Below the pieces are notes generated by a model that made no database searches, was not told the DNA's origin, and was given only the letters and a program-made list of their open reading frames with translations. Positions 16,390 through 23,317 of a DNA stretch of 43,588 bases are shown here, piece after piece (positions within the stretch are counted from its first letter, which is position 1; every line of letters starts with the position of its first letter). Made by a program: the position numbers and the translations under genes. The DNA comes from a virus: positions 1 to 43,588 of the IMG/VR virus record IMGVR_UViG_3300031952_000036. One strand, given 5' to 3'.

Positions 16390-18128
16390 TAAAAGAACCT
16401 CCCCACCATCTCCGCATTCCCACTCGCTCTCTTCTGCAACTCTGCCGGATTGTTCATAAGTCCTTGCTGTTGCTGCTGAAACTGCTGTTGTTGCATAGGC
16501 TGTCCCATCGTCTCTTGAGCTGGAGGTAGAACTTGCAATGCATCCACCCACTCATACTCCCTCAACAACAGTCTCATTAAATAGTCGATGTTCGCACGCG
16601 GGTTCTTAGCTAGTGCCTGTATCAACTCCACAATCTCCCTCTTCTTCATCATCTTCGTCTTAGGCGTCATCGACTCCACATCCACCCTCAAACTATACTC
16701 CCCTCTATTCTCCGCCCCTTTATACGCCACCCAATATCTAGCCGCATCTATCCCCACTACCTGCACTACCTTCTCCCCAGTCCATCTCTCAAATATAATC
16801 TGATTTATCTTCCTCATCATCGACACCAGTGCATCCGCCACTATATCCCTTCGTTCATCCATCCTGATGTCGGACGCCATCTGCACATTCCTCATCTCCT
16901 CCGCTGTCCTTCTCCCTGCTGGCGCCTCCCCAAGTTGTTGTCGACCCTGACCGAGAAGTTCACGGACATCTGACCTTATCAACTCCGACCATTGAGTTAA
17001 GTCTGCTGGGATGTGTGGTTGCAGTAAAGCGACCGCTTTGTTAGGGTCTCCCTTCGTCTTCACCACAGGCCCCACCTCTTCCGATATCATCTTCATTATC
17101 TCCGTATCGTCTATCATGTTAGCCTCTACAAGGAACTTCACCAACGCTATCCTTCTATGAAGCATAGCTTGCGTCCTCGCCTCATTGATTTCTAGTTGTT
17201 GGGGTTCAATAATCTGGACGTCAGAAGGACCCCAATAGTATTCTCCATCCTCATTAAACGTGAAGTCTACGAAAGGCAGACCTTCAATCTGGAGGACGTC
17301 CTCAGTCGGTGGACGTATCCACTTATCATATCCTGGGACGAATGCTTTAATTTCCTTGCGCTTAAAATCACGGATTTCATGTATTTCCACAATATCCGCA
17401 TAACCTGACAACTCTTTATAGAAGTCTGCACGAGTTGGGTCTTTGTGAAGTACTTCTAGATGCGTCCCCTCTAACTCCCCCGTATTCTTATACTTTCGGT
17501 CAGCCTTCACGTCAGCTAGAGAACGAAGAACAACGTGGTCAACCCACGGACAGTCATCTAAAGTACGGACACCGAATGGGACGATAAAGACATCTGGAAT
17601 GATACGAGCCGCCCACGGCATCCCTGGCTTCACATTCACATTATATTCTACTCTCTCACGTTTATCCTTCGACATATGAGATAGTGGTATCCCCAAATCC
17701 TCTGCCAGTCTCTCATCTTCAGGAGTCACCTTCTCACTCCACAACCCATCATATCCAATCTTACATATCCCTCTATCCGTATAATATGCATCCTGTACCA
17801 TCGTCTTAAACGTCGCCTTCACCCCCAACTCCCCAAGTAACCAATTGTCGACCGCTTCAACGACGCGAGCTTGAATGTCGATGCCAGGTTTGCTGGTAGG
17901 CGTGACGTTGATGTAGGGGTTACGAAAGTATACATTCGGTACCATCCCCCTCTTCATACTATGTACTAGATTGTATGGAAGTATACCTCCACTAGACCCT
18001 ATGTATCCAGAGAACTTCCCCCTCCCATAATCTCTATACGTCGACCATCTCTTGGAGTTACCGAAGTTCTCCTTATACCTAACCCCTTGCTGTATTAACT
18101 CTGTCCAATCCTCAATCTCGCCTTTCAC
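16389..18128 (-). CDS. Portal protein
   Basis: 579 aa from the GTG at 18128 (GGAGATAGA upstream). Typical features: an N-terminal region with GGILPYNLVHSMKRGMVPNV, a central domain where the clip region would fall (FVDFTFNEDGEYYWGPSDVQ to IIEPQQLEINEARTQAMLHR), and a Gln-rich C-terminus (PMQQQQFQQQQQ). It would form the dodecameric vertex ring through which TerL packages DNA. It sits directly between the terminase and the scaffold/capsid genes. Confidence 0.88.
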   Translation of the reverse strand: MKGEIEDWTELIQQGVRYKENFGNSKRWSTYRDYGRGKFSGYIGSSGGILPYNLVHSMKRGMVPNVYFRNPYINVTPTSKPGIDIQARVVEAVDNWLLGELGVKATFKTMVQDAYYTDRGICKIGYDGLWSEKVTPEDERLAEDLGIPLSHMSKDKRERVEYNVNVKPGMPWAARIIPDVFIVPFGVRTLDDCPWVDHVVLRSLADVKADRKYKNTGELEGTHLEVLHKDPTRADFYKELSGYADIVEIHEIRDFKRKEIKAFVPGYDKWIRPPTEDVLQIEGLPFVDFTFNEDGEYYWGPSDVQIIEPQQLEINEARTQAMLHRRIALVKFLVEANMIDDTEIMKMISEEVGPVVKTKGDPNKAVALLQPHIPADLTQWSELIRSDVRELLGQGRQQLGEAPAGRRTAEEMRNVQMASDIRMDERRDIVADALVSMMRKINQIIFERWTGEKVVQVVGIDAARYWVAYKGAENRGEYSLRVDVESMTPKTKMMKKREIVELIQALAKNPRANIDYLMRLLLREYEWVDALQVLPPAQETMGQPMQQQQFQQQQQGLMNNPAELQKRASGNAEMVGRFF

Positions 18129-18136
18129 TCTATCTC

Positions 18137-18319
18137 CTATTTCATCTTCTGTTTAATAGCTGCTGCTACTGGACTCTCTCCAGATGGAGATTTCGACTTA
18201 ACCTCTCCCTTATACGACTTCCCATTCAAGATGCAGATGTGCATATACTTTCCACCACCCATCTGTTTAGTCCTAATCTTTCCTCCACCTTTACGACACG
18301 CATCAAATGCAGCTGGCAT
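18137..18319 (-). CDS. Small conserved phage protein
   Basis: 60 aa, basic. Begins MPAAFDACRKGGGKIRTKQM and includes GGKYMHICILNGKSYKGEVK. This Gly-Gly-Lys...Tyr-Met-His...Gly-Glu-Val-Lys arrangement is common in short phage and prophage proteins of unknown role. AGGAGGATGAG precedes the ATG. It could be a small DNA-binding or virion protein. Confidence 0.65.
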   Translation of the reverse strand: MPAAFDACRKGGGKIRTKQMGGGKYMHICILNGKSYKGEVKSKSPSGESPVAAAIKQKMK

Positions 18320-18328
18320 CTCATCCTC

Positions 18329-18640
18329 CTAATCTTCTATCTCTACATACGCAACATACACCACAGTTCCCGTCCCAGTGGTGGTGACAAAAATATCGGT
18401 GGAGAATACAATAGGAACAGGAAACGTCATAGTTCTCCACACATCTCCTGCAGCTGTCACTGCTGCCCACCCATCTCCCCACCTAACCGCACCACTAGTT
18501 CCACCATCCTTAAACAAAACAGATGCGTTAGCTGCAGTACCACACTTTATTGAGTATCCATACAGAAGTCCAGCCTTACCTACTGTAGTAACAGCCCCTG
18601 TCTTTGCTTCTGCGATACAACTTGAATGATTTCTTGACAT
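18329..18640 (-). CDS. Small beta-sandwich virion protein
   Basis: 103 aa, Gly/Ala/Thr/Val-rich, with regularly alternating strands (AVTTVGKAGLLYGYSIKCGT, later FSTDIFVTTTGTGTVVYVAY). It looks like a decoration or head-fibre protein. A palindrome at 18660 lies 20 bases before the start. GAGGAGAGG is the ribosome binding site. Confidence 0.6.
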   Translation of the reverse strand: MSRNHSSCIAEAKTGAVTTVGKAGLLYGYSIKCGTAANASVLFKDGGTSGAVRWGDGWAAVTAAGDVWRTMTFPVPIVFSTDIFVTTTGTGTVVYVAYVEIED

Positions 18641-18659
18641 CCTCTCCTCCTATATTTTA

Positions 18660-18682
18660 GTAAGTTCAATTATTGAACTTAC
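18660..18682. promoter_or_regulatory. 23-bp palindromic site, copy 2
   Basis: Perfect dyad with central T. Flanks are TTTA on the left and AAC on the right (GAC in the other copies). It sits in the 48-base gap between the TerL stop (18689) and the ATG at 18640. Confidence 0.85.
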
Positions 18683-18688
18683 AACATC

Positions 18689-20194
18689 TTATACTGATGC
18701 CATCTCCATCTGTCTCTGGAATGGATATGGTGTTCGACTTCTCTGTCTGCAACTCTGTCTTATCTCATCCAAAGTAAACACTCTCCGTCCTGTAGGTAAT
18801 GCAGGTCTCTTGTATGGTTCCTTCTCATATTCCGTCGATGTCCTATCACCCACCTGCCACGACAGCGCATCGATAAGGTCATCATGTCGTCCATATGGGA
18901 ATGTAGTTAACTCCGCCTCCAATTCACGCATCCCCCTCTTTAGGTAGATGACACCATTCTCAAACAGTGGTGACAGTCTATTTTTAATTCTCGCTTCCTT
19001 GTTGATACGCTTCGCCTTCACCTCATCAATCGCATAGTACTTATTCCTCTTCTTCATCTCTTCCCTAAACGCCGCTGCTAAGTGAGCGTATCTATTCACC
19101 TCTATCCTAATCTTACTATATCCATCCATATCCGCCATGTCGAACGTCTCATCTATCATCTGTTTATCTGACACTCTAATATGTTTATACCTTCTCACGT
19201 ATAGACCGCGCTTCGTATGCTTCACCGATATAATCGCCGAATAATCCTGACTCGCCTTCCCAGTGGGTGGGTCTGCTGGGTCTACCGTCACCAACCCATC
19301 CCCATCCTCAGGTAACTCCCCTTCCTCATAGTATTTGAAGAAATCTGGATTAAACGCCATAAACTCCTTGGAGAGAGGTTTGTTCTCATACAACATCGAG
19401 AACATATACACCCCCATCCCTGCCCTTATCAAATCCAATCTCTCCTGACTAAACCTTTTATATAATGGAGTCCCATCCTCTTTATGGCATGGTCTATTAT
19501 ATGTGTCGAACTTCTCATTCTCACTAACATAGTTGATTAGGTCGTACGATGCCCACCTAGTCGCAGTTATTATCCTCTCATCATCTTCCTCTATCAACAG
19601 CGGAATAGTTAACTTATGAAACCCAATCGCCTTCTCTATATCATCCTTACTTGGCATCGCTTCCTCACCTGTCAACTCATCCTTCTTCGGTGCAACAGTG
19701 TCATCTTCAAAAATCAGGTTGTAATGCCTTCTTATAATGTTACTCCCAATCCCCGCTGACTCAAACGTCCCCTCTGGATAATCGACAGGTCTAGCTAAAC
19801 ACGCGCAGGAGTCACTCCATCTTACTTTAGAGAAGACGGGGACGAGTTCTGGAAAGAATAGGTGATAAAATGGATTCTGCTCCACAATCGACCGGATGGA
19901 ACGAACCGTCTTCGCCGCATTCGGAGTCGTATTCGACGTAAACAATATACGTTTAGATGGGTCTTTAGTCGCCCTCCACAACCCATACAATGACGCCATC
20001 GTCGTCTTCAAGTAAGTTCTAGGTAGGACAACCATCTTATCTTTCTTAGAGTGTTGCAGGAACCTACATAGGTCTGTATGAAAGATGACATCGAAGAAAG
20101 CGGGGTCAGTTAACAACTGTGCAAAGTAACTGAAATCATCCAACAGCCACTCCCTCGTCCTCTTAACCTCTTGCGTCGTCATCTGGCTTGACAT
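18689..20194 (-). CDS. terL: Terminase large subunit (ATPase/nuclease)
   Basis: 501 aa from the ATG at 20194; AGGAGAAGC just upstream decides this start over another ATG 15 bases further upstream. Packaging ATPase motifs: adenine/Walker A-like LPRTYLKTT at residues about 57-65 and Walker B LIFEDD at about 160-165. The nuclease domain shows VTVDPADPP (first Asp) and HDDLIDALSW (last acidic pair). It pumps DNA into the prohead through the portal. The gene overlaps TerS by 32 bases. The Walker A is the deviant arginine-led type usual in terminases. The packaging strategy (headful or site-specific) cannot be read from the sequence. Confidence 0.92.
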   Translation of the reverse strand: MSSQMTTQEVKRTREWLLDDFSYFAQLLTDPAFFDVIFHTDLCRFLQHSKKDKMVVLPRTYLKTTMASLYGLWRATKDPSKRILFTSNTTPNAAKTVRSIRSIVEQNPFYHLFFPELVPVFSKVRWSDSCACLARPVDYPEGTFESAGIGSNIIRRHYNLIFEDDTVAPKKDELTGEEAMPSKDDIEKAIGFHKLTIPLLIEEDDERIITATRWASYDLINYVSENEKFDTYNRPCHKEDGTPLYKRFSQERLDLIRAGMGVYMFSMLYENKPLSKEFMAFNPDFFKYYEEGELPEDGDGLVTVDPADPPTGKASQDYSAIISVKHTKRGLYVRRYKHIRVSDKQMIDETFDMADMDGYSKIRIEVNRYAHLAAAFREEMKKRNKYYAIDEVKAKRINKEARIKNRLSPLFENGVIYLKRGMRELEAELTTFPYGRHDDLIDALSWQVGDRTSTEYEKEPYKRPALPTGRRVFTLDEIRQSCRQRSRTPYPFQRQMEMASV

Positions 20195-20660
20195 GCTTCT
20201 CCTGTGCAATCCTCTCTATCACATCTATCAACGATTGACTTGGCTCCACCAACACCTTCGCCTTTATCTTATCCTCTTTAGCATACCCAGTTCGGTCGAG
20301 AATATCCTTCGCCGCCGACACTCTCACCATCGGGTTCTCATCACTCATAGCCCCCTTCAGTGTCTTCGCAGCCATCTCACTACTTTCACTCAACACCATC
20401 CTAGTAGGGTCGGTGGGACGATTAGCTTCCGCCTCCGCAAACTCTTTCGCCACTTCCCCCTCCATCATCTTCATCTCTTCCTGGAATAGAGGGGAGTTCA
20501 CAATAAGTGACGCTCTCGACACCGTAAACCCTATATCCGCGCACGCATCTGACAACGTCATCCCCGCCACCAATCGTCTCATCAACGCCCTATGTCTAGG
20601 CGTCACTTTATCTGGCTGTGCGTTAATCGTTGAGTCTGCCTTCTCTTCTTGTGGTAACAT
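20163..20660 (-). CDS. terS: Terminase small subunit
   Basis: 165 aa. An N-terminal helix-turn-helix region (RRLVAGMTLSDACADIGFTV) is followed by a helical oligomerisation part and HEAT-like MSDENPMVRVSAAKDILDRT. It would recognise the packaging initiation site and load TerL. It directly precedes terL with a short overlap and has AGGAGATGTAG before its ATG. The strong hairpin at 20682-20749 lies just upstream. Confidence 0.8.
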   Translation of the reverse strand: MLPQEEKADSTINAQPDKVTPRHRALMRRLVAGMTLSDACADIGFTVSRASLIVNSPLFQEEMKMMEGEVAKEFAEAEANRPTDPTRMVLSESSEMAAKTLKGAMSDENPMVRVSAAKDILDRTGYAKEDKIKAKVLVEPSQSLIDVIERIAQEKHVKPDDDARG

Positions 20661-20681
20661 CTACATCTCCTATACATAAAT

Positions 20682-20749
20682 GAAGCCTACACTCCGTACT
20701 AACCCCTTCGACTTGTCAGACTGCTTCGTGTTCGGGAGATGCAGGCTTC
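20682..20749 (-). other. Long-stem RNA/DNA hairpin upstream of terS
   Basis: GAAGCCTACACTCC at 20682-20695 pairs with 20735-20749 over 14 base pairs, with one bulged base (20739) and one G-U pair in the minus-strand RNA. The apical part is 39 bases. It occupies the gap between the zinc-finger gene and terS. No U-tract follows on the minus strand. It could control terS translation or be part of the packaging initiation site (pac), which often lies in or near terS. Confidence 0.6.
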
Positions 20750-20765
20750 TACTTTTTAGATTAGC

Positions 20766-21089
20766 CTAAACTGCTACTGTCTGTCTCTTCGGTTTCCACC
20801 CCTCATACTTCTCCACCTCAATCGCTGCATCCCCTTCACTCATTCCCTCTTCCATCATCTTATCCTCATGTTCCATCGCACATAGTTTGTTACAGAACCC
20901 ACCTATCGTTCCATCATAGTTGCGATTGTGAATAGGATTTAAAACTGACCTGCAATACACACACACCCTCTCCACTCCATTCACATCCACCTGCGATGGC
21001 ATCCACTCCAATCTCCATTGCCTATCCGCTTCTTGCCACTGTGCCATCTCCTCAGGTGTAGGTTGCCTCTGCTGTCTACCCTCCCCCAT
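20766..21089 (-). CDS. Zinc-finger protein preceding terminase genes
   Basis: 107 aa. A CVYC (about residues 43-46) and FCNKLC (about 65-70) pair form a treble-clef-like zinc site. It is not an HNH nuclease, since no catalytic His-Asn-His pattern is present. Flanking regions are acidic helices (GEGRQQRQPTPEEMAQWQEA). Its ATG overlaps the upstream gene by 14 bases and has AGGAGGG before it. Function unknown; small HNH-like or zinc proteins before TerS often assist packaging. Confidence 0.6.
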   Translation of the reverse strand: MGEGRQQRQPTPEEMAQWQEADRQWRLEWMPSQVDVNGVERVCVYCRSVLNPIHNRNYDGTIGGFCNKLCAMEHEDKMMEEGMSEGDAAIEVEKYEGWKPKRQTVAV

Positions 21090-21270
21090 ATTGCCCTCCT
21101 TCTATTAAGGTTGTTGTTGAATATGGTTTAATGCACCAATTCACGTGACATGTGTTAACGACTCCATCCGCAAAGTTCAGCTCTAGCTTTCCGTGGAACT
21201 TAATCTGCTTCAAGTTAACGATTAGTTGATTTCCGCTAAACTTCTTCTCAAACTCCTCTATCCAATCCAT
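21076..21270 (-). CDS. First gene of the leftward structural operon, hypothetical
   Basis: 64 aa. Begins MDWIEEFEKKFSGNQLIVNL; the rest is beta-rich. It starts about 95 bases after the -10 box of the leftward promoter at 21369-21397, so it is the first gene on that transcript. Its ribosome binding site is weak (GGTG). No family recognised. Confidence 0.55.
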   Translation of the reverse strand: MDWIEEFEKKFSGNQLIVNLKQIKFHGKLELNFADGVVNTCHVNWCIKPYSTTTLIEGGQYGGG

Positions 21271-21368
21271 ATTCTACACCATAAAGTCTGCATAGTCCTT
21301 CAATTCAATTATAATTTCAGGTCATATAGTTTATAATCATTATATCTGGTATCACATTCATCATCAAA

Positions 21369-21397
21369 ATAATATCATACAATATGAATTTTGTCAA
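21369..21397 (-). promoter_or_regulatory. Leftward promoter P1 for structural operon
   Basis: Minus-strand TTGACA (21392-21397), 17-base spacer, TATTAT (21369-21374). Immediately upstream of the -35 is the TAAAATAA-type element shared by all four promoters of this region. No terminator lies between it and the gene at 21076-21270, so it should read into the terminase/portal/capsid genes. Confidence 0.75.
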
Positions 21398-21416
21398 GTT
21401 TTATTTTAGGTTTATT

Positions 21417-21439
21417 ATAATTTCAAAGATTGAACTTAC
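21417..21439. promoter_or_regulatory. Degenerate palindrome upstream of P1
   Basis: The right arm ATTGAACTTAC is identical to the genome-wide palindrome; the left arm (ATAATTTCAAA) matches 8 of 11 positions. It is centred about 30 bases upstream of the P1 -35 box, a position suited to an activator or to a repressor acting by looping. Confidence 0.55.
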
Positions 21440-21660
21440 TTAAAAATTTGGCGGACTATAATTCGCCACTTTATAATTATACCTATGGGCTTGGGGGGAT
21501 ACATAGGTCTATTTGGGCAAGGGAAGGGCAAGGCGAGGCGATTACCTTTTAGGCATAGTCGGATATGGCTTGACGGGCAATCGTGGATATTCGCTGGATA
21601 AAATAGGGCTAATTCAAGGATTGAACTTGTGATATGGCAGGCCAGAATTGGGGCAAGACA
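21440..21660. other. Intergenic region with small hairpins, no gene seen
   Basis: No credible open frame with a ribosome binding site. It contains GGCGGA/TTCGCC (21450-21467) and ACCTATG/CATAGGT (21481-21508) hairpins, a G-rich run on the plus strand around 21525-21540, and another degenerate palindrome at 21608-21630 with right arm ATTGAACTTGT. It lies between a terminator and promoter P1. It may be a non-coding RNA or only a spacer. Confidence 0.4.
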
Positions 21661-21666
21661 AAGAAA

Positions 21667-21698
21667 ACTCCCGACTACCTTTGAAGATAATCGGGAGT
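21667..21698 (-). terminator. Intrinsic terminator T1
   Basis: ACTCCCGA (21667-21674) and TCGGGAGT (21691-21698) form an 8-bp stem. On the minus strand TTTCTTTG follows. It lies 15 bases after the stop of the gene at 21713-21955, so that gene is a monocistronic unit. Confidence 0.8.
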
Positions 21699-21712
21699 AT
21701 TGCGCGGAGTGA

Positions 21713-21955
21713 TTACTTATATTCCTTCTGTAATTTACAACGAATAAGGTATTGAGTGCGTAATTCTAAACCATTATTAGCGTCAATATCTTTTTGTATA
21801 TTGTTAGTTTTATAAAGAGTATAGACAGAAGTATTACACACAATAGATTTGCCAATAGAGATATAGCCAAAAGTCATTTTTGTTGTGTTGTGCGTCAAGT
21901 TATACAATAAGCACTGTTGTATTATTATTATTAACCTTTTTTCTTCACTTAGCAT
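21713..21955 (-). CDS. Control-region small protein A (paralogue of 22103-22333)
   Basis: 80 aa from the ATG at 21955 (GAGGGGGTG six bases upstream; a GTG nine bases earlier overlaps that site and is rejected). The C-terminal 35 residues align with the product of 22103-22333: both share a LY segment, then DANxGLxLRxQ and IRxxLxxxY. It has its own promoter (P2) and terminator (T1). Its AT-rich codon use fits early, self-contained expression. No known domain. A DNA-binding role in regulation or replication is plausible from position but unproven. Confidence 0.65.
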   Translation of the reverse strand: MLSEEKRLIIIIQQCLLYNLTHNTTKMTFGYISIGKSIVCNTSVYTLYKTNNIQKDIDANNGLELRTQYLIRCKLQKEYK

Positions 21956-21978
21956 TATTATCACCCCCTCTCATTATA

Positions 21979-22007
21979 AATATACCACACAATTACTATC
22001 TTGTCAA
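21979..22007 (-). promoter_or_regulatory. Leftward promoter P2
   Basis: Minus-strand TTGACA (22002-22007), 17-base spacer, TATATT (21979-21984). It is preceded by the CTTAAAATAATAC element that P3 and, in variant form, P1 and P4 also carry. It drives the gene at 21713-21955. Confidence 0.7.
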
Positions 22008-22036
22008 GTATTATTTTAAGTATTCCTATAATTAAA

Positions 22037-22071
22037 ACGGGAGTATATCTATACTACCAATATACTCCCGT
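22037..22071 (-). terminator. Intrinsic terminator T2
   Basis: ACGGGAGTATAT (22037-22048) and ATATACTCCCGT (22060-22071) form a perfect 12-bp stem with an 11-base loop. Minus-strand TTTTAATTAT follows. It ends the transcript of 22103-22333 just before P2. Confidence 0.85.
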
Positions 22072-22102
22072 CGTGTTTCTTGGAGTGATTACCTAACTAC
22101 TC

Positions 22103-22333
22103 TTATACTGTTTCTACTGCGGACAAGTCAACGCTTTCGCCACCGCTCAAGACTGCCTTCAAACCATACTTGACTTTTAGTGCATCTCTGATTTGTCTTT
22201 GAACTCTCAAAGTCAAACCGACGTTTGCGTCAGCAGTCAGTTGGTCATCACCATCATATAACTTGACTTCACGTTTCCCGACATATTCCTTACCTTCGTG
22301 TGTCATTCTTGCAACGATAACTTTCTTTGCCAT
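22103..22333 (-). CDS. Control-region small protein B (paralogue of 21713-21955)
   Basis: 76 aa, basic. It begins AKKVIVARMTHEGKEYVGKR, followed by the block shared with protein A: VKLYDGDDQLTADANVGLTL and then RVQRQIRDALKVKYG. A ribosome binding site (AAAGGTGGTG) precedes the ATG. It is transcribed alone from P3 and ends at T2. Two related genes in duplicate promoter-gene-terminator cassettes in the divergent control region suggest regulators, possibly of the dispersed palindromes. No known family. Confidence 0.75.
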   Translation of the reverse strand: MAKKVIVARMTHEGKEYVGKREVKLYDGDDQLTADANVGLTLRVQRQIRDALKVKYGLKAVLSGGESVDLSAVETV

Positions 22334-22407
22334 TATATTTCACCACCTTTCCGCGTCAGAATTGATATACTACTTTCAGTAATATTTTATCACCGCTTAC
22401 ATTAAAA

Positions 22408-22436
22408 AGTATATCATACCTATATGTAAATGTCAA
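22408..22436 (-). promoter_or_regulatory. Leftward promoter P3
   Basis: Minus-strand TTGACA (22431-22436), 17-base spacer, TATACT (22408-22413), again preceded by TAAAATAATAC. It drives the gene at 22103-22333. Confidence 0.75.
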
Positions 22437-22468
22437 GTATTATTTTACTTATTTTATCATCAATCTTT

Positions 22469-22491
22469 ATAATTTCAAACCTTGAACTTTC
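22469..22491. promoter_or_regulatory. Degenerate palindrome upstream of P3
   Basis: ATAATTTCAAA followed by C and CTTGAACTTTC. The left arm is identical to the one upstream of P1, and the right arm matches the genome-wide arm at 9 of 11 positions. It is centred about 44 bases upstream of the P3 -35 box. Confidence 0.5.
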
Positions 22492-22606
22492 ACAAACACC
22501 GTCGGACAATGCCGTAAAGTGTTACAGAATACCACTTACAACACAATTTTAAAGTTTCCATATTTTATGGAACGCAATATAAGCATAAACCGTTGGTATA
22601 TATTGA

Positions 22607-22803
22607 AATTATGGAATTATGGACTTTTAGGGGGGTGTCTTCCATTCTTGACTGTTCGTTTATTTTTTTTTTTTTTTTTTTATTATATATAAAGACAAAC
22701 CCCGCCAGCCAAGAAAACAAGACATACCCCATTTCATCCATAATTTCCATACTATAATCATTTTATATAGGGTTACGTCCATAATTTGCGTCCATAATTA
22801 TGG
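22607..22803. other. Candidate replication origin: TCCATAATT repeats around a T19 tract
   Basis: Five copies of TCCATAATT are visible. Two are in reverse orientation at 22607-22615 and 22615-22623, and three are forward at 22737, 22778 and 22791. The last lies in a perfect palindrome CCATAATTATGG (22792-22803). Between the two sets is a run of 19 T (22663-22681) followed by TATTATATATAAA, an easily melted tract. This arrangement is origin-like (iterons plus AT-rich unwinding element), but no initiator gene is identified. The homopolymer length may be imprecise. A 61-codon frame across the tract is not credible. Confidence 0.4.
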
Positions 22804-22843
22804 TGAAGAAAATTGAACTTATGAAAAATATCATCACCCGACG

Positions 22844-22866
22844 ACAATTTCAATCTTTAAAATTAT
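22844..22866. promoter_or_regulatory. Degenerate palindrome near rightward promoter
   Basis: ACAATTTCAAT, C, then TTTAAAATTAT. In reverse orientation it resembles the ATAATTTTAA...ATTGAAATTGT variant of the dyad. It is about 30 bases upstream of the P4 -35 box. A separate single arm ATTGAACTTAT is at 22812-22822. Confidence 0.4.
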
Positions 22867-22894
22867 AATCAGAAAATATATTTTAAAATAACTC

Positions 22895-22923
22895 TTGACA
22901 AAATTCGCAATTTCAATTATAAT
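22895..22923 (+). promoter_or_regulatory. Rightward (early) promoter P4
   Basis: Perfect consensus TTGACA (22895-22900), 17-base spacer, TATAAT (22918-22923). Upstream TTTTAAAATAACTC resembles the element of P1-P3. A palindrome half-site (GCAATTTCAAT, 22907-22917) fills the spacer, so a protein bound there would block RNA polymerase. This is the only strong rightward promoter seen before the plus-strand gene block. Confidence 0.85.
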
Positions 22924-22989
22924 AATTTCATATCCAGCGTCGGCAAACCTAAAGTTTTTAAGGTCAACCGCAAAATCAAAATGCAAATT

Positions 22990-23012
22990 ATAATTTTAAT
23001 CATTGAACTTAT
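22990..23012. promoter_or_regulatory. Degenerate palindrome in P4 leader
   Basis: ATAATTTTAAT, C, ATTGAACTTAT: the right arm matches 10 of 11 positions. It lies about 65 bases after the P4 -10 box and just before the leader terminator. Confidence 0.5.
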
Positions 23013-23021
23013 AAAGAAGAT

Positions 23022-23054
23022 ACTCCCAATTTACAACGTTGGGAGTTTTCTTTT
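23022..23054 (+). terminator. Leader terminator/attenuator T3
   Basis: ACTCCCAA (23022-23029) and TTGGGAGT (23039-23046) form a stem followed by TTTTCTTTTG on the plus strand. It lies between P4 and the first plus-strand gene, so a transcript from P4 would end after about 120 nt unless readthrough occurs. The stem sequence is of the same ACTCCC type as T1 and T2. Confidence 0.75.
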
Positions 23055-23120
23055 GTATACTTTACTAAAGATTAGTAATGAGAATGTATCGGAAATGGGG
23101 AGAAAAGGAGGTGAGTAGGA

Positions 23121-23294
23121 ATGAGAGCATTACCAATCATCAAATTGGGTAAGAAAAGATACTTTGTGGATGAGCGACTTCAAGAGATGAGGAATATACT
23201 AAACCCCCACGATGTTGAGAAGATGGGAGGGAGTGAAGAATTCTATATCCGACACTTTGGATATAGTGCATTGGATACATTAAAGAAAGGTTAA
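23121..23294 (+). CDS. First early gene, small hypothetical protein
   Basis: 57 aa. AAAGGAGGTGAGTAGGA precedes the ATG. Begins MRALPIIKLGKKRYFVDERL and ends DTLKKG; it contains NPHDVEKMGGSEEFYIRHFG. It is the first gene after the leader terminator. No family recognised; it looks like a small early phage protein. Confidence 0.65.
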   Translation: MRALPIIKLGKKRYFVDERLQEMRNILNPHDVEKMGGSEEFYIRHFGYSALDTLKKG

Positions 23295-23317
23295 TAAATA
23301 GTGGAAGGAGATACTAA

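Noticed and set aside
20682-20749. tRNA gene in the terS leader
   Set aside because: The 7-bp end stem mimics an acceptor stem, but there is no T-arm with TTCRANY, no anticodon arm of normal size, and the loops do not fit a cloverleaf.
20766-21089. HNH endonuclease upstream of terminase
   Set aside because: The protein has a zinc site but lacks the catalytic His-Asn-His pattern.
22565-22750. 61-codon frame with a lysine run
   Set aside because: It is made by the T19 tract and AT-rich sequence; there is no ribosome binding site and it lies in the candidate origin.
22981-23115. 44-codon hydrophobic frame running through the leader terminator
   Set aside because: No ribosome binding site and it overlaps a clear intrinsic terminator.
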